A DNA stretch of 64,000 bases from the NCBI GenBank assembly GCA_021029095.1, contig JAJOHG010000025.1, positions 1 through 64,000 of the forward strand, in the 5' to 3' direction. This document shows, one piece after another, positions 43,201 to 53,397 of the stretch. Within the stretch, counting starts at the first letter, position 1; every line of letters begins with the position of its first letter. Both the position numbers and the translations under genes were made by a program. This stretch comes from Phellopilus nigrolimitatus (taxonomy: Eukaryota; Basidiomycota; Agaricomycetes; Hymenochaetales; Hymenochaetaceae). The notes below the pieces were generated by a model. It was not told the DNA's origin. It ran no database searches and was given only the letters and a program-made list of their open reading frames with translations.

Positions 43201-43797
43201 AGTAGTTTAAGACAAAGAATCTCAATCAAAGAGAGAGCACAGTATGATTGCCAAAGTATATAATATACTAGCAAGAAGGCAGGAAAGACCTATAGAAAAG
43301 GAAGAAAAGTCCTAGAAATTAAAATAAGAATTATCAGAAATATATTTAAAATTTTGGATAGAGATGAACAGAAAAACGGGGTATCTACCCTTCTGTAGAC
43401 CTATAAATAATTCAAAAGGTGGTTTAGCAAAAGAGAGAGTAGCAGAAAACATACCTAAGATAGTGTATGGGCACACTGATCAGCCTGATAGCAGAATTGA
43501 TAAGCATCAGTGGGCAAATCCACCAAAATAGCCTTATTTGTCTCACCAGACCTTATGTAATTTTGTGAACAGAAATGTAGTATTTTTTTGCTGAGCACAG
43601 AGGGTATGGATGTGTAGTGAGAGGCTCAGAAAGAAGTAGAGGGAGAGAAAGAGAAGAGAGACGGCTGCATGCCTCAAAGGCACGCACCATAATGGGCCAG
43701 TTCTCACGGGGGGGGGCCACACAGCCACTCCGCGACAGTCACGTGATAGCTTTTTGGGAGCCCCTACCCCGGTAAGAGGGAGCTTCGCTCCCAATGA
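37212..43797 (-). mobile_element. Helitron, apparently full length (about 6.6 kb)
   Basis: The element reads on the minus strand. Its predicted 5' end is TCATTGGGAGCG (starting at 43797), preceded by host A. Its predicted 3' end is GCTCCCCCCCTAA (ending at 37212), followed by host T. These fit the Helitron rule of TC start, CTRR end and insertion between A and T without target duplication. A 12-bp inverted pair (GGGAGCGAAGCT at about 37217 and AGCTTCGCTCCC at about 43781) marks both ends. The interior encodes a Rep/helicase protein. The exact ends are predicted from sequence rules only. Confidence 0.75.
37354..43141 (-). CDS. Helitron Rep/PIF1-like helicase transposase
   Basis: The coding sequence is complement(join(37354-37874, 37928-42571, 42633-42710, 42751-42831, 42893-42931, 43012-43141)), 1830 aa, with five short AT-rich introns in consistent phase. 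The N-terminus is Lys-rich (KKQRKNAKKNQRRKQQRR), then low-complexity Gln/Pro. Two CxxC-type zinc-binding regions follow (FKTCEPCRMRH; VCDSCHEEW..KCKTCSKG). The rolling-circle replicase domain has the HUH motif HRGSSHVHGFLW (about 40280-40310) and the two-tyrosine motif YIAKYASK (about 39790-39815). The C-terminal SF1 helicase has Walker A GTAGTGKSYL (about 38770-38800), a DEKSML motif II, GDFCQLPPVG and the final AITIHKSQGLTL. All key residues are present and no stop interrupts the 4.6-kb exon, so the element may be autonomous. Confidence 0.93.
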
Positions 43798-44651
43798 TGA
43801 CAAATCTTGACTCGACTTTTCATATTGGGTTACCGCGCTGTACCAGTGTACCACTGGCTACCTTCCGATATCGTCGCGGAACGGATACAGGATCGCGGTT
43901 GAGCATAGAGACGGATTGAGGATCGAGGACGAGTACGGACACGGATAGAGGATCGAGCGCGATCGCGGACGCGGACGAAGGACCGAGGATCGACGCGGAT
44001 GACACAGGGATGATGAGTCGAGTCGCGGAGACATCGCGGGGCACTCTTTGTTCAGTTACCTTACTGGGATCGCGCACGGACCGTAGACAGAAACGGGATT
44101 CGGTATTTAGTCGAGATAGAGGCATCTTTGTACGGGGTCTTCCCCTTCGCGATCACCACACTGAATAGGATTGACACACACTTCTCATCTTCTGTCTTCC
44201 CGATCTCTCGTTCGCTCTTCTTGACTTCGCGATCGACGCGTGATCCATTTCTCGACACCGTCTTCGCTTCTGAACCCTACTCTACACCTTCCTCCATCAC
44301 GAACGCCCTCCGACCTCGATCCGACAGCACCGCCGTCTCGACAGGATCGATAGAGAGGGTACGAGACAGCGTCGCGTCGTCCCAGTGTTGAGTCCCCTGT
44401 TGGCCCTTCTCACTTCTTGATCAAGACACTGTAGAATCCCCGAACCCTGTGGGCTGTCCCCGACAGTCTGTGCTACTTGCCCGAAAGGGTCTCGTAAACC
44501 TGGAACCAACCGCGGGGGTTTCAAAGTGTCTAGCTGACCTAGACTCGACACGCCAAACGACCGCGATCACGATTTTGCCCTGCCGCGCGAAGGCCGAAAC
44601 CTATTAGGAGCGCTCCGCGACGCGCTCGACGATCCAGACCGCGCACCGTCA
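43798..44651 (+). other. Leader of the Ty3/gypsy-type element
   Basis: It runs from the Helitron end to the gag start. The stretch 43870-44000 repeats GAGGATCGAG-like words. No long terminal repeat matching the region after 51143 was found, so the element may have lost its 5' LTR, possibly together with the Helitron insertion. Confidence 0.4.
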
Positions 44652-47591
44652 GTGTCACAAGGGACAGTCAGACGACGAGGGACACCGCGGTCACCGTCGA
44701 CCGGACCCTTTCAAAGAGAGCTCAGCATCCACCCATCGACCGCCCGAGAAGAACGACGTCTGCGACGAGAGCGCCAACGACGATCGAGTTCGCGATCTCA
44801 GTCACGCTCCCAGGATCGAGGACGTACGACACACCGAACCCGACCTTCGCCACGACGGTCGCAATCGCCTCGACATATAGATAGGACACCCGCCGCGTCT
44901 TTATCGCCGATCTCACAGATATCGAACAGCCTCCAGAGCTTCTCGATAGACCGCGGCCGCCTGGACCTCTTCTCAGACAGCCCCCTCACTCCACTCGATC
45001 AGCTTGCCGCATCTTCGCGATCTATCTTTTACACACCGCCAGTCGCCTCCACTCCAGCGCCGTTACGCTTCTCCGCCCGCTCGCCGTCTCCGACACCACC
45101 TCCACGATCACGACCGACCCCGCATCCGATCGCGCCTATTCGACCCGTCGTCGCCATGGCACAACCACCGCCCCCAGCACCGTTCTTTACGCCAGTCGTT
45201 GGCGTCGACCCAGGTGACATGCCTCTTACTGGGGATCGCCGAGCTCCCACGTTCCCGGAGGACGAGGAGAGCATTCCACACTTTTTCAACGTGATCGAGA
45301 ATCTCGGTCGCCGGAACAACATCACGGACCCTGACGCTATCGAATGCGCTTGCCTGTACGCTGGCCGCGAAGGCTTCACGTGGAAGTCACTCCCAGCCGC
45401 GACCGGGAATCTGTGGACGCCCTTCCGTGAAGCAGTCCTCACACTCTACCCAGGCGCGGAACCTACGTTCACTGTCCGCGACGCTCGACGGATCATCAAC
45501 GCGCAGCCAGCAAGCGGCCACACTGACAGAGGCTCGCTAAGCAAGTACTTCCGGGAGTTCTCGCTCGTATCCGCGTATCTCAAGTCACAGTCGATCTTCA
45601 GTGATCTTGACGTCAACCGCGGCTTCCTTGAGGGCATCAAGGGATCGCTACGCGAAGAGATGAACCTGCGCAAGCTCATTAAAGACGACACGCACAGCCC
45701 CGACTCGACCTACCCGATGCAGGAGGTTTTCACGTTGTGCGACGACATCCTTAAGCGCGGATACGCCGGGGTCGCGAAGGCCACAGCGTCCACGTCGAAC
45801 ACGCGGACTCCCGCTCCTGCACCGGCCCCTGTCGTTGTGAAACAGGAGGGCGAGGCATGGACCGCGATGACTCGACAGTTGGAATCTCTTCAGTCGCAAC
45901 TCGTCGCGATGCAGAGAACGCCAACGCCGTCCACACCGAGCCAGAATACGGCTCGACCGACAGCCCCTTACGTACCCGCCCCTTACGTGCCACCTGCGCC
46001 TGTCGGGGAAGCCTTCCCGACTCGACGTCGCGTGTGCATGTGGTGTACCGATCCGGAACATTTCCTCCTCGTTTGTCCAGGAGCGAACGAAGCTCTGCGA
46101 CGCGGCGAGATCTTGCGCGATGCCAACAACCAGCTCACTCTACCGAACGGAGTCCTCTTCAGTCGCGAGCAGCCCGGCTTCTCGTTTGAAGAAAAACTGC
46201 GATACTGGAAAGCCGCGAACCCAGACTTCAAAGTAGGCGACAGGGCAACCGGCCCGCCGCACATGCCGTCAGCAAGCGCAAACTTCAGCTTCGGAACCGC
46301 GTTGTGGTCTACCGGAGCGGAAGGTAAAACATCGAGGGCCGCGTACATCGAGGACGTAACAGATGAGGACCAGGAATCAGAAACAGCCCTAGTAAGCACC
46401 CGGTCGACCGCTCGTCTCCCTGAAAGTGCGAAACGTGTTCGATTCGACGTCGACCCCATGCCGCGCCGTCCAGCGACCATCGCGCAGCCGGGGTCGTCTC
46501 GTACCCCGTCACCGTCGCCACCTGCACGATTGCGGGCTCCGAGCCCGCCTCCATCCTCGCAGGAATCAAGGGCACTCACGCCGCTCTCGGCCATTCGCCC
46601 GGTATCTCCCGTGCCCGCGGCACCTCCTACCCCGCAACGCGCCGCGAGCGTCGAGGCTTCCGTAACTGAACACAGTGACGAAGAAGAGGAAACGGACGAG
46701 CTGGAGGACGACATAGACGAGCATGCTCGACCGCCAGACGCGATCCCGCTACCTCCAGACTCTGGGCCTCAGTACAGGTACCAAGCCCCAGTCGAGAACG
46801 CATCGATACCGAAGGAGCTCGTAAATCGCATTCTCGATGCATCTGTACCCGCCACCGTCCGCGAACTCCTCTCGGTCGCTCAAGATTGCCGCAAGGTCGT
46901 CCGCGACGCAGTCACTACGAGACGCATCCCCACCACGATCGCGACCCCGTCGCGAGCACAACAATTGCCGCGTGCCCAGGCTCTCGTTCAAGATAAAGAC
47001 GTGTCGAGCTCGCTCCAGCAGACCCAGGACGAGATCGAGCAGGGGACCATCACCTCCAAACCAGTCACGGATGGCTCCAGCCTCTTCGCGCACCCCGGCG
47101 CGAACAGACCGCTTGAAATCGCGGTCACGCCAGAGAACGACCCTCACCTCAAAGAAATCAGCGCGATCAAAGTCCTCTTGGCAGGCGTCTGCGTCGCTAC
47201 CGCCATCCTTGACACCGGGTCGACGTTTATTTGCCTACGCCGCGATATCTGGGAACGAACCGGAACCCCGCTACGTCCGGACATGCGTATTCGCGTAACC
47301 ACGGCCGACAGCACCGTCGTCACCTCGCTCGGACTTATCTCAGGCCTCGAAATCAAGATCGGCGACCTCACCATCGCGATGAACGCGCACGTAGTCGAAC
47401 AGGCCCCATTCGAGGTTCTACTAGGGATTCCGTTCTATGCGCACACATGTTGCCAAACGAACTTCGACTCTGACGGTCGCCAAATCCTTACGATCACGGA
47501 CCCAGAGACGTTCGAGCGCTTCGCGATCCCCACCACGACTCGCTCCAACGCGAACGGCGCCTTCGCCAGCTTCACCTCGGGTTTTACCTGA
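44652..47591 (+). CDS. Ty3/gypsy-type Gag-protease polyprotein
   Basis: 979 aa. The N-terminal ~170 residues are Arg/Ser/Pro-rich. The Gag capsid-like part (FPEDEESIPHFFNVIENLG .. SKYFREFSLVSAYLKS .. FLEGIKGSLREEM) is followed by a zinc knuckle, CMWCTDPEHFLLVC, with the canonical C-x2-C-x4-H-x4-C spacing. A Pro/Ser-rich linker leads to a retropepsin-like domain with the active-site triad in ATAILDTGSTFICL (about residue 855). The start is the first ATG-like codon of the long frame at 44652; upstream initiation is possible. The stop TGA at 47589-47591 comes six bases after a GGGTTTT heptamer. The pol frame continues in the -1 frame, so protease is made with Gag rather than with Pol. Confidence 0.85.
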   Translation: MSQGTVRRRGTPRSPSTGPFQRELSIHPSTAREERRLRRERQRRSSSRSQSRSQDRGRTTHRTRPSPRRSQSPRHIDRTPAASLSPISQISNSLQSFSIDRGRLDLFSDSPLTPLDQLAASSRSIFYTPPVASTPAPLRFSARSPSPTPPPRSRPTPHPIAPIRPVVAMAQPPPPAPFFTPVVGVDPGDMPLTGDRRAPTFPEDEESIPHFFNVIENLGRRNNITDPDAIECACLYAGREGFTWKSLPAATGNLWTPFREAVLTLYPGAEPTFTVRDARRIINAQPASGHTDRGSLSKYFREFSLVSAYLKSQSIFSDLDVNRGFLEGIKGSLREEMNLRKLIKDDTHSPDSTYPMQEVFTLCDDILKRGYAGVAKATASTSNTRTPAPAPAPVVVKQEGEAWTAMTRQLESLQSQLVAMQRTPTPSTPSQNTARPTAPYVPAPYVPPAPVGEAFPTRRRVCMWCTDPEHFLLVCPGANEALRRGEILRDANNQLTLPNGVLFSREQPGFSFEEKLRYWKAANPDFKVGDRATGPPHMPSASANFSFGTALWSTGAEGKTSRAAYIEDVTDEDQESETALVSTRSTARLPESAKRVRFDVDPMPRRPATIAQPGSSRTPSPSPPARLRAPSPPPSSQESRALTPLSAIRPVSPVPAAPPTPQRAASVEASVTEHSDEEEETDELEDDIDEHARPPDAIPLPPDSGPQYRYQAPVENASIPKELVNRILDASVPATVRELLSVAQDCRKVVRDAVTTRRIPTTIATPSRAQQLPRAQALVQDKDVSSSLQQTQDEIEQGTITSKPVTDGSSLFAHPGANRPLEIAVTPENDPHLKEISAIKVLLAGVCVATAILDTGSTFICLRRDIWERTGTPLRPDMRIRVTTADSTVVTSLGLISGLEIKIGDLTIAMNAHVVEQAPFEVLLGIPFYAHTCCQTNFDSDGRQILTITDPETFERFAIPTTTRSNANGAFASFTSGFT
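47579..47585 (+). promoter_or_regulatory. Candidate -1 ribosomal frameshift site GGGTTTT
   Basis: The heptamer fits X-XXY-YYZ with GGT TTT in the Gag frame. A -1 slip gives GGG TTT TAC and enters a frame that is open without a stop from here into reverse transcriptase at 48200 and on to 49081. The Gag stop follows at once. Confidence 0.6.
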
Positions 47592-50500
47592 AGGTCGAGG
47601 AACCGCCGTCACGACGGGGAGGCCCACCACCCAAACCGATACCCCGCTCACTCCATTCCTTCAGCGACGATTTCGCGGCGTCACCATTTTTCTTCAATCA
47701 AGCTTACGTCTTTTGCGACCACGACTCGATCGCGGTTTCTACTTTCGATCCCTTCGCTCCGTCTCCATCCGCTTTCACAGTTAACCCATCAAAACAACAT
47801 AAACACTCGCAATCCCGGAAAACCCCGAAGAAAACCAGAAAATACACGAAACCCACTTCGCCTCCAACTCAGATACCCGCGGCTCTCCACGCTAATCTCG
47901 TCTCTATCTCCTCCGTCTCTATCTCCTCCCAAGAACCCGTCACCGCTCTCGATCGCGATATACCCTTAGACTTCGCCCGTGACACCCACGCGACCAGCCT
48001 TGCGTACAAGAAGGTCGCGGACCGCGTCAAACCAGTACAGACGACCCTCCCAGAAAAATTCCGCATCATCCGCCACGAGTTCCCCGACCCTCTCCGCGAC
48101 CTCCCAGAGATCCCTCTGCATCCTCCTGACTTCGTCCCCGGAACGCGCTTCACTCAAGAACGGTATAATTCCCTCAAATCCGCCCTCGAGGGGACGGATT
48201 TCTTGTTGCCAGACGAGGTGAAGCTCTCGCTCGAGCTCATCCGTATCCAGGAATTTGCGTTCGCCTGGGACGAAAGCGAGAAGGGGTCCCTCGATCAAGA
48301 GTACTTCCCACCGGTGCTCATTCCGACTATCGAGCACATCCCGTGGGCACTGCGCGTCATTCCCATCCCTCCAGGCATCTTCGACAAAGTCATCGCGATC
48401 ATTAAGGACAAAATCAGCTCTGGTGTGTACGAGCCCTCGAACTCCTCTTACCGATCGAGATGGTTTTGCGTCGTCAAGAAAGACGGGACGTCCCTTCGAA
48501 TCGTACACGACCTCCAACCACTGAACGCGGTCTCGATCCGCGATCCCGCAGTTCCGCCCAGCGTCGACACACTAGCGGAGTCCTTTGGCGGTCGCGCCTG
48601 CTACACCATCTTCGACCTCTTCGTCGCGTTCGACCAACGGAAGCTGCATGAGGACTCTCGCGATCTCACTACGTTCCAGACACCACTGGGGACCTTCCGT
48701 ATCACAGCGATCCCTATGGGGTGGACGAACTCACAGCAGACTATGCATGGCGACGTCACGTTCATTCTCCGTGATGAAATCCCTGGACATACGGTCCCAT
48801 TCATTGACGACATTCCCGTGAAAGGTCCGGAAACCCGATACGAGCGCGAAGACGGTACGTACGAGGTAATGGAAGGTAACCCAGGGATCCGTCGTTTCAT
48901 CTACGAACACCTCCTCGTCGTCAACCGCATTCTCCAGAGACTCAAGAACGTCGGCGCGACCCTATCAGGAAAGAAGATCACGCTCTGCGCACCTTCCGGA
49001 GTCATCGTTGGACACACATGCACATACGACGGACGCGTCGCAGATGATTCCCGTGTCCAGTGTATCCGCGTACTGGCCTGAGCCGCGTAACGTCTCAGAG
49101 GTTCGCCAATTCCTAGGCACATGCGGCGTGCTTCGTATCTTCATCAAGGACTACGCGCGACTCACGAAACCGATCACTGTCCTCCTCAACAAAAACATCG
49201 ACTTCATTTTCGGCCCGGAACAGATCGAGTGCTTCCAACGGCTCAAGGAAACCGTCATGAACTGCCCCGCGCTGAAACCGATCGACTATCAATGCACCCG
49301 TCCCATCATACTCGCGGTCGACTCTTCGAACATCGGTTTCGGCTGCATCATCCTCCAGCCCGGAGAAAAGGGAGAACGCTTCGTATCGCGCTTTATCTCA
49401 GGTTGCTGGAACGAGCGCGAACGAAACTACTCCCAACCGAAGGCCGAGCTCTTTGGCCTCTTTCGAGCTCTCCGCGCAGCGCGACTCTACATCATCGGTT
49501 TCCCATACCTAGTGGTAGAGGTCGACGCGAAGTACATCAGCGGCATGATCAACAACCGCGACCTCCTCCCGAACGCTACCATCAACCGCTGGGTCGCGGG
49601 CATCTTATTATTCAACTTCAAGCTCGTACACGTCCCAGGGGAACGGCACTCAGGCGCGGATGGCGTGTCAAGACGGCCTTCAGCACCGGAGGACCCCCCA
49701 CCCGACACAGAGTACGAGGACTGGATCGACGAGCAGTACGGGTTCCTCGCGACGTCCGCTACGGTCGAGAAGGCATCGCCTGCAATACCGCGATCCTCGA
49801 AGGCACAACGTCGCGATGCGCATCTCGAACTATTCCGCAAATTCTTGACCACGAGCGAACCGCCCGCGCATCTGAAAGGCGACGAATCGAAGCTGCGGGC
49901 CTTCGTTCGAGCCGCAGCGCAATTCTTTGTCGACAAGGATCTCTTCTGGCGAAAGAACCGCAAGAACCGCCCTCAACAAGTCCCGGACGCTTCGCGGCGC
50001 TTCCGCATCATGGAGGCTTCGCATGACGATATTGGACATCGCGGCTTCTTCTCCGTGCGGATCAGGATCCACGACCGCTTCTGGTGGCCATTCATGGACC
50101 GCGACATCAAGTGGTTCCTGACTTCTTGTCACGAGTGTCAAGTCCGTCAAACGAAACGCCTACACATCCCTCCCTCGATCCCACCCCCAGCCGGTCTGTT
50201 TCGCCGCATTCACGTCGACCTCATGCACATGCCCAAAGCGGCCGGATTCCAGTACATCATTCAGGCGCGCTGTTCCCTATCCGGCTGGCCCGAGTTTCGA
50301 CTTCTGCGTAACGAGAGCGCGAAGGCTATCCAGAACTTCCTCTTCGACGAGATCGTCTGCCGGCATGGTCCCTTTATCGACGTCGTCACGGACAACGGGT
50401 CCGCATTCGAGCCCGCCGTCACGAAGATCGCGCGCCACATCGGACACCATATCGCGATATCCCCGTACAACTCTCAAGCGAACGGCATCGTCGAGCGATC

Positions 50501-51143
50501 CCACCGTGATATTCGCGAAGTCATCATGAAGCTCTGCAAAGGCGACGATAGCAAGTGGCCAGCAGTCGCGGCATACGCCTTCTGGTCGGATCGAGTCACG
50601 ATTAAAGCGTCATCTGGATACTCACCATACTACCTTATGCACGGAGTGGAGCCCACGCTTCCCCTCGACCTTATTGAAGCGACATATATGTCCCCGACCC
50701 TCGACCGCACCATCTCGCATATCGAACTTCTAGCCAGACGCGCCAACGACCTCCAACGCCGCTCAGAAGATCTCGCGACAGCACACGATCGCGTACTCGC
50801 GTCAAGATTCAAAGCTGCACACCGCTTTCGATCCGAATACGAGCACTCGATCAAGGAGTACAACTTTGAGCCCGGCGCCCTCGTCTTAGCTCGGAACACA
50901 CGCGTCGAGAAGGAGCTCAACCGCAAGACCAAGCATCGCTACCTCGGCCCTCTCGTCGTTGCTCGCCGCACCAAAGGTGGCTCATACATCCTCGCGGATA
51001 TGGACGGCTCACTGTACAAAAACCGCTTCGCGGCATTCCGCGTCATCCCATACCATCCGCGATCCCAGCTCACAGGTCCCGCTTACACAGCACGTCCAGC
51101 GAACCGACCGCGACCTCGACGAGCTCGCTACCATGCAGGATGA
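47586..51143 (+). pseudogene. Ty3/gypsy-type Pol (RT, RNase H, integrase) with frame break
   Basis: Entered by -1 frameshift. Reverse transcriptase: KKDGTSLRIVHDLQPLNAV, FDLFVAFDQRKLHEDSRD, IPMGWTNSQQTMHGDV and a FIDD box in PFIDDIPVKG, in place of the usual YxDD. Near 49072 the frame is lost (stop TGA at 49079-49081), and WPEPRNVSEVRQFLGTCGV continues one frame over; a single extra base explains it. RNase H (AVDSSNIGFGCII), a zinc-binding HHCC region (HRGFFSVRIRIHDRFWWP .. CHECQ) and the integrase core (HVDLMHM, VTDNGSAFEP, SPYNSQANGIVERSHRD) follow. A second shift near 51060 would restore an acidic tail ending at 51201. The element is therefore defective as read. Confidence 0.85.
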
Positions 51144-51201
51144 TATCGCGGAAGACCAAGTCGACATCCCGGCGGACTGGACTGACGCGCATGATGATTA
51201 G

Positions 51202-51556
51202 ACAGAAAACAAACCCTGTAGTCCCACTGTCTCCATCCATAAAACTCATGCAATACACGTCGCTTATGCTGCTACTTGATCGACACATAACAAGTCCGAC
51301 TTAGCATATTCCTCACAGCCCGAGAAGACGTTTTCCGGGTCGCAGATCGACACGACCCTCACACGCACACATCGCGATCAAAGCCTCGACACTCACACAC
51401 CCATCGCGATACGCACCGCTCACCAAAGACAAGAAAGAGCGTATTATTCTACATTACGCAAGCGTATTATAAATCTAATACAAGACGCTCTACCAAGAAA
51501 ACCAAAGAAACAAAAACCGTGACCCAAAAAGTTTTTTTTCCCGCCCCGACCATGCT
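51202..51556. other. 3' flank of the Ty3/gypsy-type element
   Basis: No LTR or polypurine tract is recognised. The right end is the 3' untranslated region of the minus-strand gene fragment, with a T-rich run at 51530. Confidence 0.4.
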
Positions 51557-52150
51557 CTACAGACCATCCGGCGGTCCGGGCTTCATGATCCTCCCGAGCC
51601 CCACCTTCGCGTCCGCCGCCGCCTGCGCGAACTCGGCCAGCCCCAACTGTGCGACCCGCGCGGCCGACGACAGCCGTGTCAGCGACGAGAGCGCGCCCAC
51701 GATGTCCTCCTCGGGGATGAGGATGGCATCGCGGACGTGGCGCTCGCCCGGCCCCGCGCGCTCCGTCGCAGCGCTCGCACGCGTCACCCGCGAAGGGCCC
51801 GCGACCGGCGATCCCACGTTCATCGACGGCGGGAGCTCTCGCGGCTCTGACGCCATCCCATACGCTGCGCGCGGACGCGGCTGGCGCTTCTCCCCCTTCC
51901 CCACCGGCTCGTCCTTCACCTTCAGCGTCACGCGGCCCTTCCCCTTGCCCGTCGCTGCCGGCCCCTCCGCCCTGTCCCATTCCTCGTCCTTTACCCCCGT
52001 ACCGCGCCGGGTTGACGCCGCCTTCGCCTTCGGTTTCGGTGCCACGACATCCGGTCCCAGCCGCTTCGCCGACAGCGGCGACGTCCGGTAGTTCCCGACG
52101 GTGCAGCCGGTGCCCTCACTGCTGCCAGCAACTATATTGAATAAATATGA
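51557..52150 (-). pseudogene. 3' exon of a truncated host gene, unknown product
   Basis: A GC-rich exon of about 195 codons ends at 51557. It begins after a TATAG acceptor near 52131 or just downstream (AGSSEGTGCTVGNYRTSPLS). The protein is basic and low in complexity (KPKAKAASTRRGTG, KGKGRVTLKVKDEPVGKGEKRQPRPRAAYG), then more ordered (DAILIPEEDIVGALSSLTRL .. LGLAEFAQAAADAKVGLGR). Upstream lies only AT-rich repeat DNA with no matching 5' exon, so the gene appears beheaded. I do not recognise the family. Confidence 0.5.
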
Positions 52151-52629
52151 GAGAACGCTGGTCAATCCATATTGTATAACTTTCAGCGTTGGCTGAAATA
52201 ATTTACAGTCAGTGTTGCTGATAGGAATGAGTATCTAGTATGCTTGCCCAGTAGACCGGAAGTGGCGAGGATATTCTGTAATCCATGATTACTAATTTAC
52301 AATATAATCTTAATATTAATTTGTAGAGTATATTTAATTTTAATTTGCAGAGTATATTTAATTTTAATTTGTAGAGTATATTTAATTTTAATCTGTAGAG
52401 TATATTTAATTTTAATTGAAAAGAATATTTAATTCTCAAAAATAAAATACACTCAATCCGAAGATCCTTTCACTCGGCGGCTAGATGTAATTTAGGGTTT
52501 GATAAGCATGAATTGCAGTGCAATGCCTAGATTCTTTCACTCGGTGCATGATTTAGGCTTTGATAGACGTATAATGCAGTGCAAGACGATCAGGGAAAAT
52601 CATCAAGATGTATTCAAATTCGGAGCGTG
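52151..52629. other. AT-rich gap up to the 5' LTR
   Basis: It includes the 24-bp tandem repeat below and a pair of ATTTAGG(G/C)TTTGATA-like words at 52490 and 52550. No gene was recognised. Confidence 0.45.
52325..52420. repeat. 24-bp AT-rich tandem repeat, four units
   Basis: Units start AGAGTATATTTAATTTTAAT at 52325, 52349, 52373 and 52397, exactly 24 bp apart, with one or two changes each. Confidence 0.85.
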
Positions 52630-53028
52630 TGTAAGCCCGCTGGCGCGTTCTTCCCATTTCCGACACGATGTGTGTCCGACCGGCCGACGTTCCGACGTTT
52701 TTGACCGGCCGACGTTTTTGACCGACCGACGTTTCGGCCGACGTTTTCGCATTTCCGACTTTCCCAACTTGTCGGAAAGTCGGCTTACGTACTTCAAGAG
52801 TAATAAGGGTCGGATCCCTGTCGGACTGGTACTGTATAGTTTTTATTATATAATCCGACCCATTTTCACTGCGCGCCGTCACCTTTGTTGCCTCAGTATC
52901 TCTGACAGCAACAAAGGTGAGTAAATGCGTCTCATGTATGTATTTAGAGTATCTCTGACAGCAACAAAGATTACTTTGTCCTGTTTGTCTTGTAGGCTCA
53001 AGTGTTGGCACTCTCTGGGTGCCTTCCA
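52630..53028 (+). repeat. 5' LTR
   Basis: It contains four CCGACGTT-type words at 52684-52748 and a direct repeat of GTATCTCTGACAGCAACAAAG at about 52897 and 52948. The segment GTGAGTAAATG...TTGTAG (about 52917-52995) has the form of a short intron in the leader. Confidence 0.95.
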
Positions 53029-53397
53029 CTTTTTTTTTTAACATCAGCAAAGCGTATCTTTGCCCCTTGCACGTTTCCGCACCTCCCTCGCCGCGATCCG
53101 ACGAGTTTTGACCTTGCGCGTCTTCGCGGGTCACAGTAGACGTCCCGACCGACTGTCCGGACGTGGCGATCAAGTCCGATTGACTTCGATCCCAAAATAG
53201 CGCCAGTAACGCGACTTCGAGTTCCCGCGCGGCAGGCCTTCTCAGCGATCCCAAGAGAGGTCCCTTCGGTGCCGGATCAGTATATTTTCGGCGCACCATC
53301 ACCACCGCCGGATTCGAACACAGAAGACTCCGCATCCGACCGCAGTACAACACCACACGTGTCCGAATCCGAAACCGAAGACGTGAAACCACTGAAA

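Noticed and set aside
43798..51556. Search for LTRs around the 44652-51143 element
   Set aside because: I compared the leader with the 3' flank by eye and saw no matching direct repeats, so no LTRs are annotated.
53269..53397. GTG at 53269 as the start of the chromovirus polyprotein
   Set aside because: Eukaryotic initiation at GTG is unlikely; the ATG at 53398 is the first in frame, although an upstream spliced leader start cannot be ruled out.
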